From Girardinichthys multiradiatus (taxonomy: Eukaryota > Chordata > Actinopteri > Cyprinodontiformes > Goodeidae): a stretch of 64,000 nucleotides of DNA. This document shows, piece by piece, positions 37,301-48,159 of this stretch (positions are counted from its first letter, which is position 1; the number at the start of each line of letters is the position of its first letter). Under the pieces are notes generated by a model. That model was not told the origin of the DNA and ran no database searches. It saw only the letters and a list, made by a program, of their open reading frames with translations. Made by a program: the position numbers and the translations under genes. The DNA is taken from assembly GCF_021462225.1 (NCBI RefSeq), contig NC_061817.1:14437204-14501203 (forward strand), in the 5' to 3' direction.

Positions 37301-40300
37301 GTTCCACTTCACAATTACGCTCTATCACTTAAAATACTAATTAAACATGTTAAAGTTTGTGGCTGTAATGTAATAAAATGTGGAGAAGTTCACTTTCGCA
37401 GTGGTAATGCTTCTGTTAATGTTGATTAGTTTGCTTGAATCATAACCGTGGGAGTAAGCCCAGCACTGACCTTCCTTAGCACTAAATTAGTTCTGCTGGC
37501 CTGTGGACTTAGATCCAGGTCAAGGGAACAGCATGGCCCAAAGCACTGGTCCTCGCTGCACAGAGACAGGTCAGACTGGAGAGCAGAAACATAGAATAAT
37601 TAATGTGTAAAATGCTCTGTGATAGAAACAACCAGATGAAGGTACGCTACGTTCTGCGTTGACTCACGCAGTTCAGACAGGGACTCTGCTCCATCTGCTC
37701 CCGGCACCGATCTCGCTCCCTCTCCAGCTCTCTCTGCTGCTGCTCCAGGTTGGCTTGCAGCTCTGCGATGCGTTTGCGCAGGCGGTTCTTATCCAGCAGG
37801 CAGTCAGTGTACTCCAGCTGCAGGCTGTCTCGGCTATGCAAAGCCTCATCAAAAGACACAAAAAGGACATAAAAATTACAACTACAGTAGAAGCGTGTGC
37901 AATAACACCAACTATTAATGCAAAACCTCGACAATCTCCAGTTGACTGTAAACTTTGTTGGGCAGACTTCTGTGTCCTTGGGAAAATAGCCCCTTCTTGG
38001 GGTTTTACCCCCACCTAAAATTAGATTTCCATACAGGATTAAGACTATGGCAATAGCAACAAACAGTCAAAACAGGATGGTCTGTGGAGCGTCCTGCAAA
38101 GACCATCTCTGTCTTCTGGTATGCCACAGACTCTCCATTTTGAGTGATAGAGTTAACCAAATTTTTTACGCTTTTAGCCCATATGTCCTTTCTGATTCTA
38201 GACTAAATGTTTGAAGTGCCCAGTTGATCAATTACAACAACTCTGGAACGTATTTAGACACCAATTGATGTCTTTATGGAGGCAGCCTTTACATTTCACC
38301 ACTGTTGTTTAGACAGATGGCACTGATTTTTATACAGCTCAGAAGTGTACACACCCCCTGTTAAAATGACAGGTTTTTGTGATGTAAAAAAAAGTTTTAA
38401 CGTTTAGTTTCATAAAAAAAAATCTATATGTAATAAAACATATATCAGATACATTACAAGAATTGGTTTACTTGAATGTCTTCAGAATGTCTTCAAGTAA
38501 ACCAATTCCTCCACTTAAAATGTAATACATTTGGGTGTATTTACCAACATTGGTAGTATTAAATCTAAATCTCGTGCTGCTGGTGTTGAAAATTAACTAA
38601 GTAAGAATGTGTGCAATTGAGGTGTTTGCATAACTTAGCAATAGCATTGTTAGAAAATGGCCCAAGAGTTTGCAGCACAGTTAAGTAAGCAGCACCACAA
38701 AGCAACAATAAGGCGTGCCTCAAAACGTGATGCAGAGAATGCTTGGTTGGAACAACGACAGAGTAATAAAAACTGATATCAGTGGACTTTTAACTCATTG
38801 TTGAAAACAAAATGGATTATAGACTTACAACTGGCCATCCATAAAAGGGAACAGGTTGACGTTAAAGACTGAACAAGAACTGCATTGTTTTAATAAAACA
38901 GCAAGAAAACATGTTTTGACACCTGGGTGTGATTCTAGAAATATGGGGAAGTGGGTAAAGAAAAACACCATACTTGACACAAATCAGCTCAGTAACCCCT
39001 TCTCAGTGAGTTATGGTGGTGGCAGTATAACATTGTGGGGCTGCTTGCAAACCATTTGAACGGACTTGCTTCAGGGCGCCTTCTTCCACTTACCTGGTCT
39101 CTCTCCTTTTCCAGTTCCGTGATTTGGTTGAAGTAGGACAGACTCCTCTTCTGTTCCGTCTTCCAGTCCAGCTGGAGAGTCCTCACCTTCTGCTGCAGCT
39201 GCTCACACTGCACCTCCAACTGCAAACACAGTTTGTCATTACCTCCTTTATTTAGAGGCACAAGAGTCTGTTTACACCAGAGCTTTAAATAGTTGTAGAA
39301 ATAATCATTATCAAGCCAGATATTTTAGGCTTCAAATCCTCTGAGTGTGATGATACTGCATGTATTCACAGAGCTTCAGTTTTACTACAATTCCTGTTAC
39401 ATTCTGATTGGAAAATAAGTTTTTTCCTTCAAAAACATAAAAAACAACCAAAAAGATCACATGTGCAAAAGCACATTTAGCAGCACACACGGCCTCATTC
39501 TTCCGGAGTACATCTCTATAAGCTTGTAGACCTGTTATTGGCTGTCTTCTACCATTTTTCTCAGCAGAATCTCCGATATCATCCTACCCTCCAAGCGGGA
39601 TAGACTCCACAAATAAGAGAAGTAGAGACTTGTTTTCTGGAGGGATAAATTATGCGTATCTATGAAGACATGGATGAGTCCGTTTGGTGTAGTACAACTT
39701 GACTGGCCTGCAGAGTCCTCACCTCAACCTGACAGAACATGTTCGGGAAACAATAGAGCACAGACTGTGAGCCAGGCATTTCGTCCAGCATCAGCGTCTG
39801 ACCTCACAACTGCTCTTTTGGAGGAATTGTTAAAAATTCTCATGAACACATCTAAATCTTGTGGAAATCCTTTTCAGAAGCGCTGAAGATGTAATAGCAG
39901 CATAGATTACATTAAACCCTATAGGTTTAGAGTGGGATGTGACTCAGGTTCATATGTGTGTGCAGGCATACTTTTGTAAGTATAGGGCACCTATATGGGA
40001 TTAAAAATAAAAAATTTTAAATAAATTTGAAAAAACTTTGATTGAATTGTTTTGAGTTTGTTATCATAGAGTATTTTATGAAGACATTGGGGGGTAAAAT
40101 GAATGTAATCAGTTTTGGAAAAACTGTAACAGACCAAAAGGGCAAAGCGAGACTTTTCGGAATGCACTGCATAGGGCTTTTGTTTTTTACCTTGTCACTG
40201 TTCTCCTCAGCGCTCCTTAGCTCTCCCTGAAGTCTGGTGACGATCTCACAGAGCTCCTGTCTCTGTTCTGCAGCCTCTCTGCGGTCCTGCTGCAGGATGT

Positions 40301-43300
40301 CCATCAGGGCCTAAGATGAGCATAATCACTATTTATAGAACATGAAACGAACCCAACAAGCATCAAGTGTTTGTTTAGATGAACCTAGACTTACAATGAC
40401 TCCAGTGGAGGGATCTGAGTTCCTCATCTGAACTTCCTTTCTTTCTGGTTTCTGAGCGTCAGTGAGCTGCGGCGGCTTCTCTGGCAAAGCAGGACTGGAG
40501 CCATTTATCCCATTGTAGAGATCGTTATTTGTTCTGTTAGTCTCTGGAATATCAGCATTTTCTGTTTTTTTATCTGCCTCAGTCAGTCTGGATCTAAGCT
40601 CCTCTACCTGTGTGCAGAAAGAGAACAACTAAATTAACAGGTTAAAAATGTAATTAATGTAGTTGGCAAACATCAGTTTTAGTGTGACACCATTAGTTCT
40701 GCTGTGGTATATTTCTATAGTAACAACCAAAAAATACAGTTAAGATAATTAGTGTTTGCGTGGTTTCAGCTGATAAAACATGTCCTTCTGTTTTTGCAGA
40801 ACCTGAAACAGAGCATCTTGATTGTCTGTCAACAGGCTACATTACTGGATCTGCTCAGTTGTGTGTTTGCATTGTTATTGTTTTATTTTACCTCAAAGCA
40901 AGAATGATGATGAATAATATTTCCATTCATTTGCAACCAAGAAAATCATTACGCGTCTTTGACATGCCGAAAGAGCACAGAATAAAAAGCAGAGCTGATA
41001 ACATCTGCTCAGGTGCCTTATAGAGCTCAGCGTGCAGCTTCGTGCCAACTGCTCTGATTGAATCTGGGCCGCTTCATGTGTTCTAACAAGACATGCTCTG
41101 AGCTCATCAAACTTCACGTTAAACCTGTTGACACATCCATATTTTAAAACTACAATCGCACATGTATTTTATTGAAATATTTGGTGAAAGACCAACACTA
41201 AGTAGTACAAAATCATGAAGATCATTTTACTTTGATACCCCAAAATTCAATCCAGTTCAACCAGCAGCCTTAATAGGTCCCCTTATTAGTAAATAGTTCA
41301 ACTGTCTGGAATTTATTCTCAGTGTAAACACAGCTCTTCCGTGAAGGCCTCAGAGGTTTGTTAGAGAACATGTTCGGTCTATTATTTCAAAATAGAATTA
41401 GTATATTAAAACTGCAAATCTACCAAGACGAGGACGTCCTCCTAAACTGTCAGGCCAGGAGAGGATTAATAAGAGAAGCAGCCAGAAGGAATGTTAACTC
41501 CAGAGGAGCTGCAGAGGTCCACAGTTTAGGTGGGCAAATCTGTCGACAGGGCACCTCCAATGTTGTAAGAAATCCATCAGACGACCCGCTTAAAGACTGC
41601 CATGAGCCACACAGTGGACACAGAAATCGTGAGGATGAAGGTGACAACTAACATAACGCATCTCCCTGAGCACACCATGCCCACTGTGGAATATAGCGGT
41701 GGCAGCATTATGCTGTGGAGATGCTTTTCTTCAGCAATGTCAGAGGTAATGGGCATATCGAAGTTAAAATGGGGCAATCCTGGAAGAAAACCTTTTCAAA
41801 AGAAGTATTTACTAAAGGCTTAATCCAAATGTAAGCAACATTCTTCATCATTTTCTTTGCACTGCATAATTACGCACAGCTTCCAGTTGCATAAAATTTC
41901 AATAGTTTGAAGTTTAATATAATATGTGAAAAGGTTAACCATTGCTAGCTAGCACGATGGGCTAAAATGGTGAATTAAAGTTTTCTCTTCCATTTTACCA
42001 CACCTCCTCATGATGGACCTACCTGTCTCATGAGCTCCCTTTCTCGTGTGGTGGCTTTGCCCTGCTCCTCTAAGGCCCTTGAATACTTTACAGCCTGTTC
42101 AAGGTGTCTCTCCTTCAGCTTACCCAGCTCCTGACTGGCTGACTCCCAGTCCTGACGCAGTCTAGACAAATAGGAAATAGTTTTTAGAGTGGATGCTCAG
42201 CAGGTTTATTAACTAAGTGATCTCTGCAGGAAACAGCTGTTGATTTGCCTGGTTTTAAGAGACACACTGTTTCCAATGCAAATAACATACAGAAACAAAT
42301 TAATCCACCTTTTCAAAAGAGTTGAGGAGCAGACAGACCTTTCAAGCAGCAATTTGTCATGCCGCAGCTCTTGAGCTTTGTGTTCGGCTCGGCTACGATC
42401 CTCCTCTGCCATCCGACAGCGCTGAGACAGGCGTCGCTCACACAGGCGGCTGTTTCTTAGCTGCTCCCTCAGTTTACGCACCTCCAGCAGCAGAAACTGA
42501 GTCAAACCCTCTGGACCTTCCTCATCTATGATCATATTTTTAGGACAAAACAATTTCATTTAAACTTTTCCGAATAAAAACTGGATGTTTTTTCTGCAAT
42601 GTGACCTGGACTGACAAGCTCTTTGGCCTTGCAATACTAACATCTTATAAGTGACACATCCTTTTCCAGGAGTACACATTCACGGTCTACTTGATCAGTT
42701 CTCAAACTTCTCAGAGCAAGTACCACCTCAGTAAATATCAGGTTTTCCAAGAAAAAATATTGACGCACAAGTTAAAACTTCCATGTTTGTAATCTGAAAA
42801 ATGTTGTCCAGAATTCCAAAATGGGCAAGTCGGACGTTTCTCACCGACTCCACAAAATCCAAAATGGTCGCAAAGCATAATTGCCAATAGCACCCACTAT
42901 TGTCCAAATTAGCTTGTATTGGCCGTACTGGGAGTTTTTTTCTCCATTGCTCTTTTCTTTTGAGAGGTTTCTGAATAAGCAAAGATCTCATTCATTGGCA
43001 GCTTGTGATCATTAGGTCTACATCACAGCTAATTTAATTTATCTTGCAAATAATCCATGATAAAATTTCTATCGAGCACCACTAAAGGCAACTACCACCT
43101 GTGGTACTTGGAACAGTTTGAGAACCCTGGTACTAGATTGCGGAAGTATTTGAATCTATAACATGTAATGTTCTTTTATCTGTGTGTTTTGCACATTGTT
43201 GACCAAAAACAGAAGTAAAGGTTACAAATCATTTTTAGGTTTTGATGTCTTTGCTTAAAAACATTTGGTAGAAATCTGTGGAAATCCACAAATTGCCAGT

Positions 43301-45473
43301 GAGCTTTTGTATTTTTCTACATCTTTCTAAAATAATCCTGATTACATTCCTTTCAATTCAATTCAATTCAATTCAATTCAATTCAATTCAATTCTATTCA
43401 ATTCAATTCAAAGATACTTTATTGATCCCCGAGGGGAAATTAGAATTCCAGTACAACCCATCCAAACATACATCATGACACAAGACAAGGGGGGGACGGG
43501 TCACCGAGGCTTTGCTGCCCACTCACAGGCACTGCCCTTGCTAGATGAGAAAAGAGGCCACATTAGGAAAGTAGAGGGGAAAAAAATCATATTTCACACT
43601 TTATCCTTAGCAGGATACAGTTTGAGATTGCAAAAAACCTCAGCACAAAGAAGCAACAAGTTTACAAAACAACATCATGCCGGGAACGGTGAAGGTGGTG
43701 TGAGGGGGTGCATATGTTTATCTTGAGCATGTGTGTGTGTGCAAGTGAGTGTGTGCAAGTAAGTCCATGAAGCACTGTCACAGAGGCCATTGTCTTTGAT
43801 GATACGTTGGAATGTACATCAACCGGCCACAAAGTTCTGAGCAGGTCCACAGATGTCCTCAGGGAAGGGATGGGGTAGAGGGAGCAGAGCGTCATGTTTA
43901 CATAACTTTCAGGAGAAGTTGAAGATAGCCAGCCATCAAGGCCGTGCAGGGGAGCCAGATTCAGAAAAAACAATAATTATTTGGGTTAGGCTGATTCTTA
44001 ATTTTCTGTCTGCCTTGAGAGTCTCGCTGGTGCTTCTCAAAGGCGAATCCAAACAGCCAAATTCCTGGTCTTTCGCCAGATCCGAGCAAACAACTTTCTC
44101 CAAGATTTATACCATTTCACCCCTGAGTTCAGGAACCGCAACCTGCCAGCGATCCTAAGGATCACATCTAGTGTGCGATTCAGCTCACGTAACATCTCAG
44201 TCTGAGTGCTGATTGCCCTGAAGAGCCCATCATACATGCCAGGCAGCCTTACAATGGCCAGAACAGCTGCTGACATTCTCCGAATTTCTCAATATGCCAG
44301 GTAACCGCTGACTCCAAAAAGCAGAAATCCTGATATCAAACATCCAATTATATACACATCTTCCACATCCTCGGCTGACATTATCGACAAACACACAATC
44401 CTCCACACAAACACACAATCCTCCACACAAACACACAATCCTCCACAGGTTAGGGTTAACAGGTTAAGTTCAACTTATTGATCTTCATTTGCTTTTTTAA
44501 CTTTTAAACTTTAATTTTGAGTTCACCTTCAACAGAAGTAATAACGTCCTGAACTAGTCAAGCTTTTTATTCCTATTACTTATCCACTGTAATTTTATTG
44601 TTTTAATAGTGTACAAATGTAAAGTAATGGTTTCTTGCCCAGTATGAGGGAGCATCGCTGCGTCGGCTGTTTTCCTGTCAGCTGTGTGTATTGCTCTGGA
44701 TGGTAAAACTCCAGCGCTTCCATGAAGGCCTGAAGGCCCCTCTGGCCCTGACAACGCAGGATGTCCAGCAAACGTCCTGCGAGATAAAGATAACTCAGAA
44801 CAAAAACATATGCAGGGAGAAAACAAAACTGATACTTAAAATGAAATCAGCATTTTAGTTCTGTAAGCTTTTGCTGCTGTGTAACTATGAAAATGCTGCT
44901 TCTTTGATGTGTGGCAGCTTCCCTCTAGTTATGCAGATATCAGGATGAGCATGATGAATGACTGACATGAGCAGACTAACTTGTAAAGTAAAAACAGCAC
45001 TAGGTCAGTCTTGGCACAGGTACTCATTTACAACATCAATCTTTTTATCTTTATCTTCATTTACTCCTCTTTCTGCCACTCTTTAATTCCCAACATATTG
45101 CCATTATGTGTCTTACAGTTCTTGCAGTATTAACATCCTCCTTGCAGTCTGGTGTTTTCTCCAGAGCAGTTTTGTAAAAGAGTGATGGTGCTGATCCCTG
45201 ATTGGATAAATAATTGCTCCCCTCCGATCTTACCGGCCTTGCTGATGCGCAGCGGATGCTGCGTGGAGTTGAGCACCTCGTCCTCATCCTGCTCGTCGAT
45301 GACCTTGCATTGCCGCAGGTAAGGGGTGAGCTTGGCCGGGTTGAGGATGCGGGTGAGCTTGTGCCGCACTCCCTCCACGCGATCCCACAGCTCCTCGCAG
45401 TACTCCTCTGACCACCGAGGACAGGATCTGGCCTCCTCCTGCGCTCCATCGCCTTCCAGCCAGTCTGTGACAC
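31586..45473 (-). CDS. card10: Caspase recruitment domain protein 10 (CARMA3)
   Basis: MAGUK-type scaffold that nucleates BCL10-MALT1 filaments downstream of GPCR and growth-factor receptors to activate NF-kB. Exons in transcript order: 45234-45473, 44639-44776, 42339-42525, 42023-42161, 40395-40607, 40191-40310, 39094-39219, 37668-37844, 37471-37575, 35851-35887, 35690-35727, 35521-35609, 35385-35431, 35170-35290, 34170-34353, 33849-33972, 33446-33686, 33265-33334, 33042-33135, 32793-32951, 32115-32227, 31891-32006, 31586-31793. They total 3086 bp, about 1027 residues, close to human CARD10 (1032). All junctions keep phase. Markers: [20 protein letters not shown] (CARD), [29 protein letters not shown] (favours CARD10 over CARD11/14), [23 protein letters not shown]. 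The first exon starts two bases into a codon after an acceptor, so the initiator lies upstream and was not found. Confidence 0.94.
32330..32745 (+). mobile_element. Internally deleted Tc1/mariner relic (family A)
   Basis: Both ends survive: ttattgggattttatgtaat at the left and gacaattatgctctacttga with a decayed end at the right. Between them is only a fragment of the transposase region (aaagccataagaagtcccgt). It lies in the card10 intron between exons 32,115-32,227 and 32,793-32,951, opposite to the gene. Confidence 0.75.
34483..34930 (+). mobile_element. Tc1/mariner relic (family A) in card10 intron
   Basis: Plus-strand 5' part: acattttgtcacattgcaat, gagtccaccggtgtgtaatg, gttctgtgaaggcgtcagag, then a jump to tgatggtggcagcattatgc. 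The middle and 3' end are deleted. Located in the intron between exons 34,170-34,353 and 35,170-35,290. Confidence 0.75.
36300..37395 (-). mobile_element. Tc1/mariner relic (family A) hosting a nested MITE
   Basis: Minus-strand copy in the large card10 intron 35,888-37,470. The plus strand retains ttctttcagtgttgccctgt, tcccatcaattctgaccagc, catactctttccatttatag and the right terminal region. It is interrupted at 36,716-36,933 by a foreign 218-bp unit. Confidence 0.75.
36716..36933. mobile_element. hAT-like MITE nested in a Tc1 relic
   Basis: A 218-bp unit whose ends are inverted copies (gtctgcaactccagtactca at the left, gactggagttgcagacccct at the right). The inner parts also pair (catccctgctccaact and ttggagcagggatgcatcc), so the unit is nearly palindromic. 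Flanking 8-bp sequences ctctagaa and ctttagag match at six positions, as expected for a hAT-type 8-bp duplication. No coding capacity. Confidence 0.7.
38330..39055 (+). mobile_element. Tc1/mariner relic (different family) in card10 intron
   Basis: Left end agtgtacacaccccctgtta and a long A/T-rich arm, with internal gtgtgattctagaaatat and, at the right, ttatggtggtggcagtataa and gtggggctgcttgcaa, which resemble the transposase stretch around HGGGS. Heavily decayed. Sits just downstream of exon 39,094-39,219 in transcript order. Confidence 0.55.
39640..39985 (+). mobile_element. 3' part of a third Tc1-like family
   Basis: Transposase C-terminal sequence is recognisable: cttgactggcctgcagagtc, ctcacctcaacctgacagaa, gactgtgagccaggcatttc, then a 3' tail with aaaccctataggtttagag and catacttttgtaagtatag. 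Stops and indels throughout. Located in the card10 intron between exons 39,094-39,219 and 40,191-40,310. Confidence 0.7.
41150..41935 (+). mobile_element. Tc1/mariner relic (family A) in card10 intron
   Basis: Plus-strand copy with gaaggcctcagaggtttgtt, gaggagctgcagaggtccac, gcagcattatgctgtggaga and a decayed right end (ctgcataattacgcacagc). Several internal deletions. Lies in the intron between exons 40,395-40,607 and 42,023-42,161. Confidence 0.75.
42526..43351 (-). other. card10 intron part without recognised features
   Basis: AT-rich intron sequence directly after the GC-AG intron's acceptor. No repeat family or exon recognised. Confidence 0.45.
43352..43410. repeat. (ATTCA)n pentanucleotide microsatellite
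   Basis: About eleven units of attca/tcaat with one interruption (ctattc). It is the tail of the adjoining retroposed unit on the minus strand. Confidence 0.9.
44394..44455. repeat. Tandem triplicate of about 20 bp
   Basis: Three near-identical copies of acacaatcctccacacaaac in a row at the upstream (right) end of the retroposed unit. Tandem arrays at this position can act as promoter units in retroposons, but no such role is shown here. Confidence 0.8.
44639..45473 (-). other. card10: card10 CARD-encoding exons with a GC-AG intron downstream
   Basis: Exon 45,234-45,473 ([40 protein letters not shown]) and exon 44,639-44,776 ([34 protein letters not shown]) form the CARD that templates BCL10 filaments. 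The second exon ends CTG G followed by GCAAGA, a GC donor, and joins AT GAG at 42,525 to restore the conserved LDEEGPEGL. The first exon begins after acceptor attcag; an earlier in-frame ATG at 45,571-45,573 exists only if that acceptor is not used. Confidence 0.88.
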
Positions 45474-46209
45474 CTGAATATGACCAGAAAGCCGACAGCT
45501 TAGGAAATGGGCTTTCTGGACTGCATTTCTTCAAACTGATTACCATCAGTTTACTAAAACAAATTCTTGCCATTTTGCAGCATGTCTCTGTTTCTGTCCT
45601 ATCTCAGCTTTATGAGGCAGACTTTCAGACATAGCACATGTCCACTCCCAGACTAAATAGGCTTCCCAGAAGTAAATCCACTAGAGTTTGTTTTTGTCTG
45701 CTTGTGATGAGATAGAAATCTTCAAGGGAATTCTCTAATGGTTTTACCTCCCTCAAAATATCCATCTTGAATCTATGTCATTAATTTATAGATATCTCCC
45801 TTAATGGAGGGTTAATGCTGTCTAAAAGATTTGAAAATAAAACAAACTTTCTGTGAGGTGTAGCACAACATCTTGATGAGATGAGAAGACACTGCAGGCA
45901 GAAAGTAAACACCCTGATGCTCCTAAAGATGGAGTAAAATCTTTTTTTCTACCTCTTCTCATGAAATGATTCTGACAATTGTGAAATTTAAGCCACATGT
46001 GTGAACCCTTCTGGTCAGACGTTCCATAAACTCATCTTGGGCATAAATCTTCATATCTATTTGGGTTTTAAAGGATTTGAAATATTTCTCCTTCAAGACA
46101 AGATGAAACAAAAACTAACAGCAGGGATTTGTGAAACATGAATTATGTGCACAGTTTTTTATTTATTGCTGATATTTTTTCTACTTCACACTGTTAAAAA
46201 TATACATAG
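45474..46209. other. Upstream of first card10 coding exon, nothing recognised
   Basis: AT-rich sequence upstream of the CARD exon, probably card10 intron 1. The true first exon with the initiator was not identified. Confidence 0.4.
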
Positions 46210-47089
46210 TGTCATGATATGACATCTTTGACTTTGTTGTGGTCTTGTGTTTTCAACTTTTTATTTAGTTTGGGTTTTTATAGTCATGTTTGTTTATTTC
46301 CCTTTGCTCCCTGATAGTTTGTTTCCCTTTACCGCCTCCTAATGTTTTCTTTCTTATGGTTGTTTTCTTATTACTTTGTATGGTTTATTATTATTATTAT
46401 TATAATTATTATAATTCTTTGTCTTCCTTGGATTCTCTAGTTTAATTTCTCTCTTAGTATCTTTGTGTTTATTTATGTTTTGGTATTTGTTCCTTTGCAC
46501 TCTTCTTGTTTACTAGTTTATTTTCTGTTTCCTTTCCAGTTATTTCAGTCAGTGTGGTTAGGTTTGTTTACTTTTGTATTCTGGTTTTCTTTATGGGTTC
46601 TTTCTTTGTTCTTAGGTTGTTATTGTTGTTCCTGTGTTCCCTCAAGTTTCTCTGTTTACTTTAGTACAGGATTATTCTAGTTTTCTTATTCCCCATTTGT
46701 CTAATTTCGTTTAGGTCTGCTCACTGTCGTGTTAATTAGTCCCTTTCCTCATGCTTTAGTTTTTTTAGGTTCACCTGCTCCCTCTGCCTCCCTGCCTCCT
46801 TTTCTCCCCTGTTCTTAGATCTTTTGATTACCTGCCTTTGTTCTCCCTCAGTATATTAGTTGGTTTTGTTTCATTGTCCTTTGCTGGTTCCTCTCGTTCA
46901 CAACCCTCGTCCTTGCCATGAGTTCCTGCAGTGTCTGCCTCGTAAGTTTTGTGGATTCCGGCTCTGTGTTGTACCTGCAGTGATTTTGTTACATTCTTGA
47001 CCCTTTTGTAAATAAACTGAAGAATTATTAAGATGCTGCTGCCAAGCTCTTCTCTGCGCTTTGGTCCACCCCAAAACCGCAATGTGACA
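46210..47089 (+). mobile_element. Solo LTR with 5-bp target duplication
   Basis: An 880-bp unit starting TGTCATGAT and ending TGTGACA, flanked on both sides by catag (46,205-46,209 and 47,090-47,094). TG...CA ends with a 5-bp duplication fit an LTR of Ty3/Gypsy type. Inside are a T/G-rich first half, a polyadenylation-like aataaa near 47,012, and no gag or pol, so only one LTR remains after LTR-LTR recombination. The orientation is inferred from the aataaa. Confidence 0.7.
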
Positions 47090-47269
47090 CATAGAGGCTC
47101 AAATAAACAGATATAGCCCCATTCATATTCGGTTAAATGCTTGTTTGTATGTTGAAGGTAAACTATGTAATTTTAGTTTACATGAACAAGCTTCTGGCAT
47201 ATTTCTGACTTTATATTTGACTGTTGTCAAAATTGGCAAAGCTGTCTTAAATTAGTTGGTTTCCTGGTA

Positions 47270-47690
47270 CAGACACTGCTTTTAGGCATAGTGTATACAT
47301 TTTCAATAGGGTTAAAATCAAGGGAATTCAAGCTTTATTCAAGCTACTTTATCCATACTAAAACCATTCTGATGTGTGTTTGCAAGCATTTATCTACAGA
47401 ACTCTCACTATCAGATGAAAGGAAATTGATTAAGAAGAATGTATAGAGGTTTCACCGTCCACAGTGATGCTAGTTTAACATCAACAACTTATACTTGGAG
47501 GAGACAAGATGAGGCTTTCAAACCTAAGAACACTGCTCCAGTTGTCATGCAGGTTGGTGGCAGCATCATGCTGAGGGTCTGTTTTGCTTGCAGTGCTATT
47601 GATGCATTGTAAAAAAGGTGAATGGAATAAAGAAGGAACAAGAGTTCAAAATTCTTCAGCTTTGTGAGGGTGCTGGAAAGCATCTTCCTC
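47270..47690 (+). mobile_element. Short Tc1-like relic
   Basis: Contains ggttggtggcagcatcatgc and tgagggtctgttttgcttgc, resembling the HGGGSIMLWG part of Tc1-type transposases, with strong decay around it. The ends are not defined. Confidence 0.45.
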
Positions 47691-48159
47691 ACTAAAGTGA
47701 AGCACACACAAACACTAATAGGAAGTTTGCTTTGTTATATTTTATTTTGAAGACTAACTTCTTTTTCTTTGAGGTCCACTTCCTGAGGGCTAGCTTCATA
47801 GAGTGCTCACATGATGGCTGTCTAATGACTTCACCTGGAGAGAATTCCCTAATCATCCATCTCAATGGGGCAGACCACTGGGTGAAGCTGAGGGTGGACT
47901 GAAACTTTTGTTTTGATTTGCTTTCTTTGTTGTTTTGCATATCTGGATAAGTTGTTAGTCAAGTGTGTGTATGTGTTTTTAAATGGAGTTTAAACGAAAA
48001 TTCAACATGGAAGACTCGCCACCACATTCAATCACTCCTCACTGGCTCCTCCAATCAATGGCATGCCCGCACTTCTCCTTGGCTAATCATCTCCCAGGGC
48101 ATCACTTTCAAAGACCTTCTGCATGGAAGACATCGTTCTTCTGCTGAGCTTCGATCAGC

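Larger units (their letters stand above)
37668..42525 (-). other. card10: card10 coiled-coil exons
   Basis: Six exons encode heptad-rich sequence: [87 protein letters not shown] and [20 protein letters not shown]. In CARMA proteins this region oligomerises and holds the CARD inactive until it is phosphorylated. A less ordered Asn/Pro/Glu-rich stretch (about 40,395-40,560) interrupts it, corresponding to a variable acidic/charged segment in mammals. Confidence 0.8.
43352..44460 (-). mobile_element. Retroposed 1.1-kb unit with small reading frame and LINE-like tail
   Basis: Read on the minus strand, the unit opens with three tandem copies of a tgtggaggattgtgtgtt-type motif (about 44,394-44,455). 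It then carries an ATG at about 44,382 and a frame of about 118 codons with one internal TGA. It ends in a noncoding stretch finishing cccctcggggatcaataaag and a pentanucleotide tail (tgaat/tcaat)n at 43,352-43,410. The terminal motif plus microsatellite tail is characteristic of teleost retroposons moved by LINE machinery. The first part of the frame has a hydrophobic span ([20 protein letters not shown]), the second a basic, helix-like part ([38 protein letters not shown]). I do not recognise the protein. Confidence 0.5.

Noticed and set aside
40893..41117. Minus-strand frame with [20 protein letters not shown] between two card10 coiled-coil exons
   Set aside because: It looks heptad-like, but no donor or acceptor fits the phase, and exons 42,023-42,161 and 40,395-40,607 already join in frame with continuous homology.
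44390..44455. Three short direct repeats considered as a CRISPR array
   Set aside because: The units are contiguous without unique spacers, in a vertebrate genome.
45474..45573. card10 start at the ATG at 45,571-45,573
   Set aside because: It needs read-through of a good acceptor (attcag at 45,474) and adds a sequence with no resemblance to CARD10 N-termini; left open but not annotated.
46465..46680. Hydrophobic plus-strand frame in the solo LTR
   Set aside because: It results from T-rich LTR sequence; Phe/Leu/Val bias without homology.
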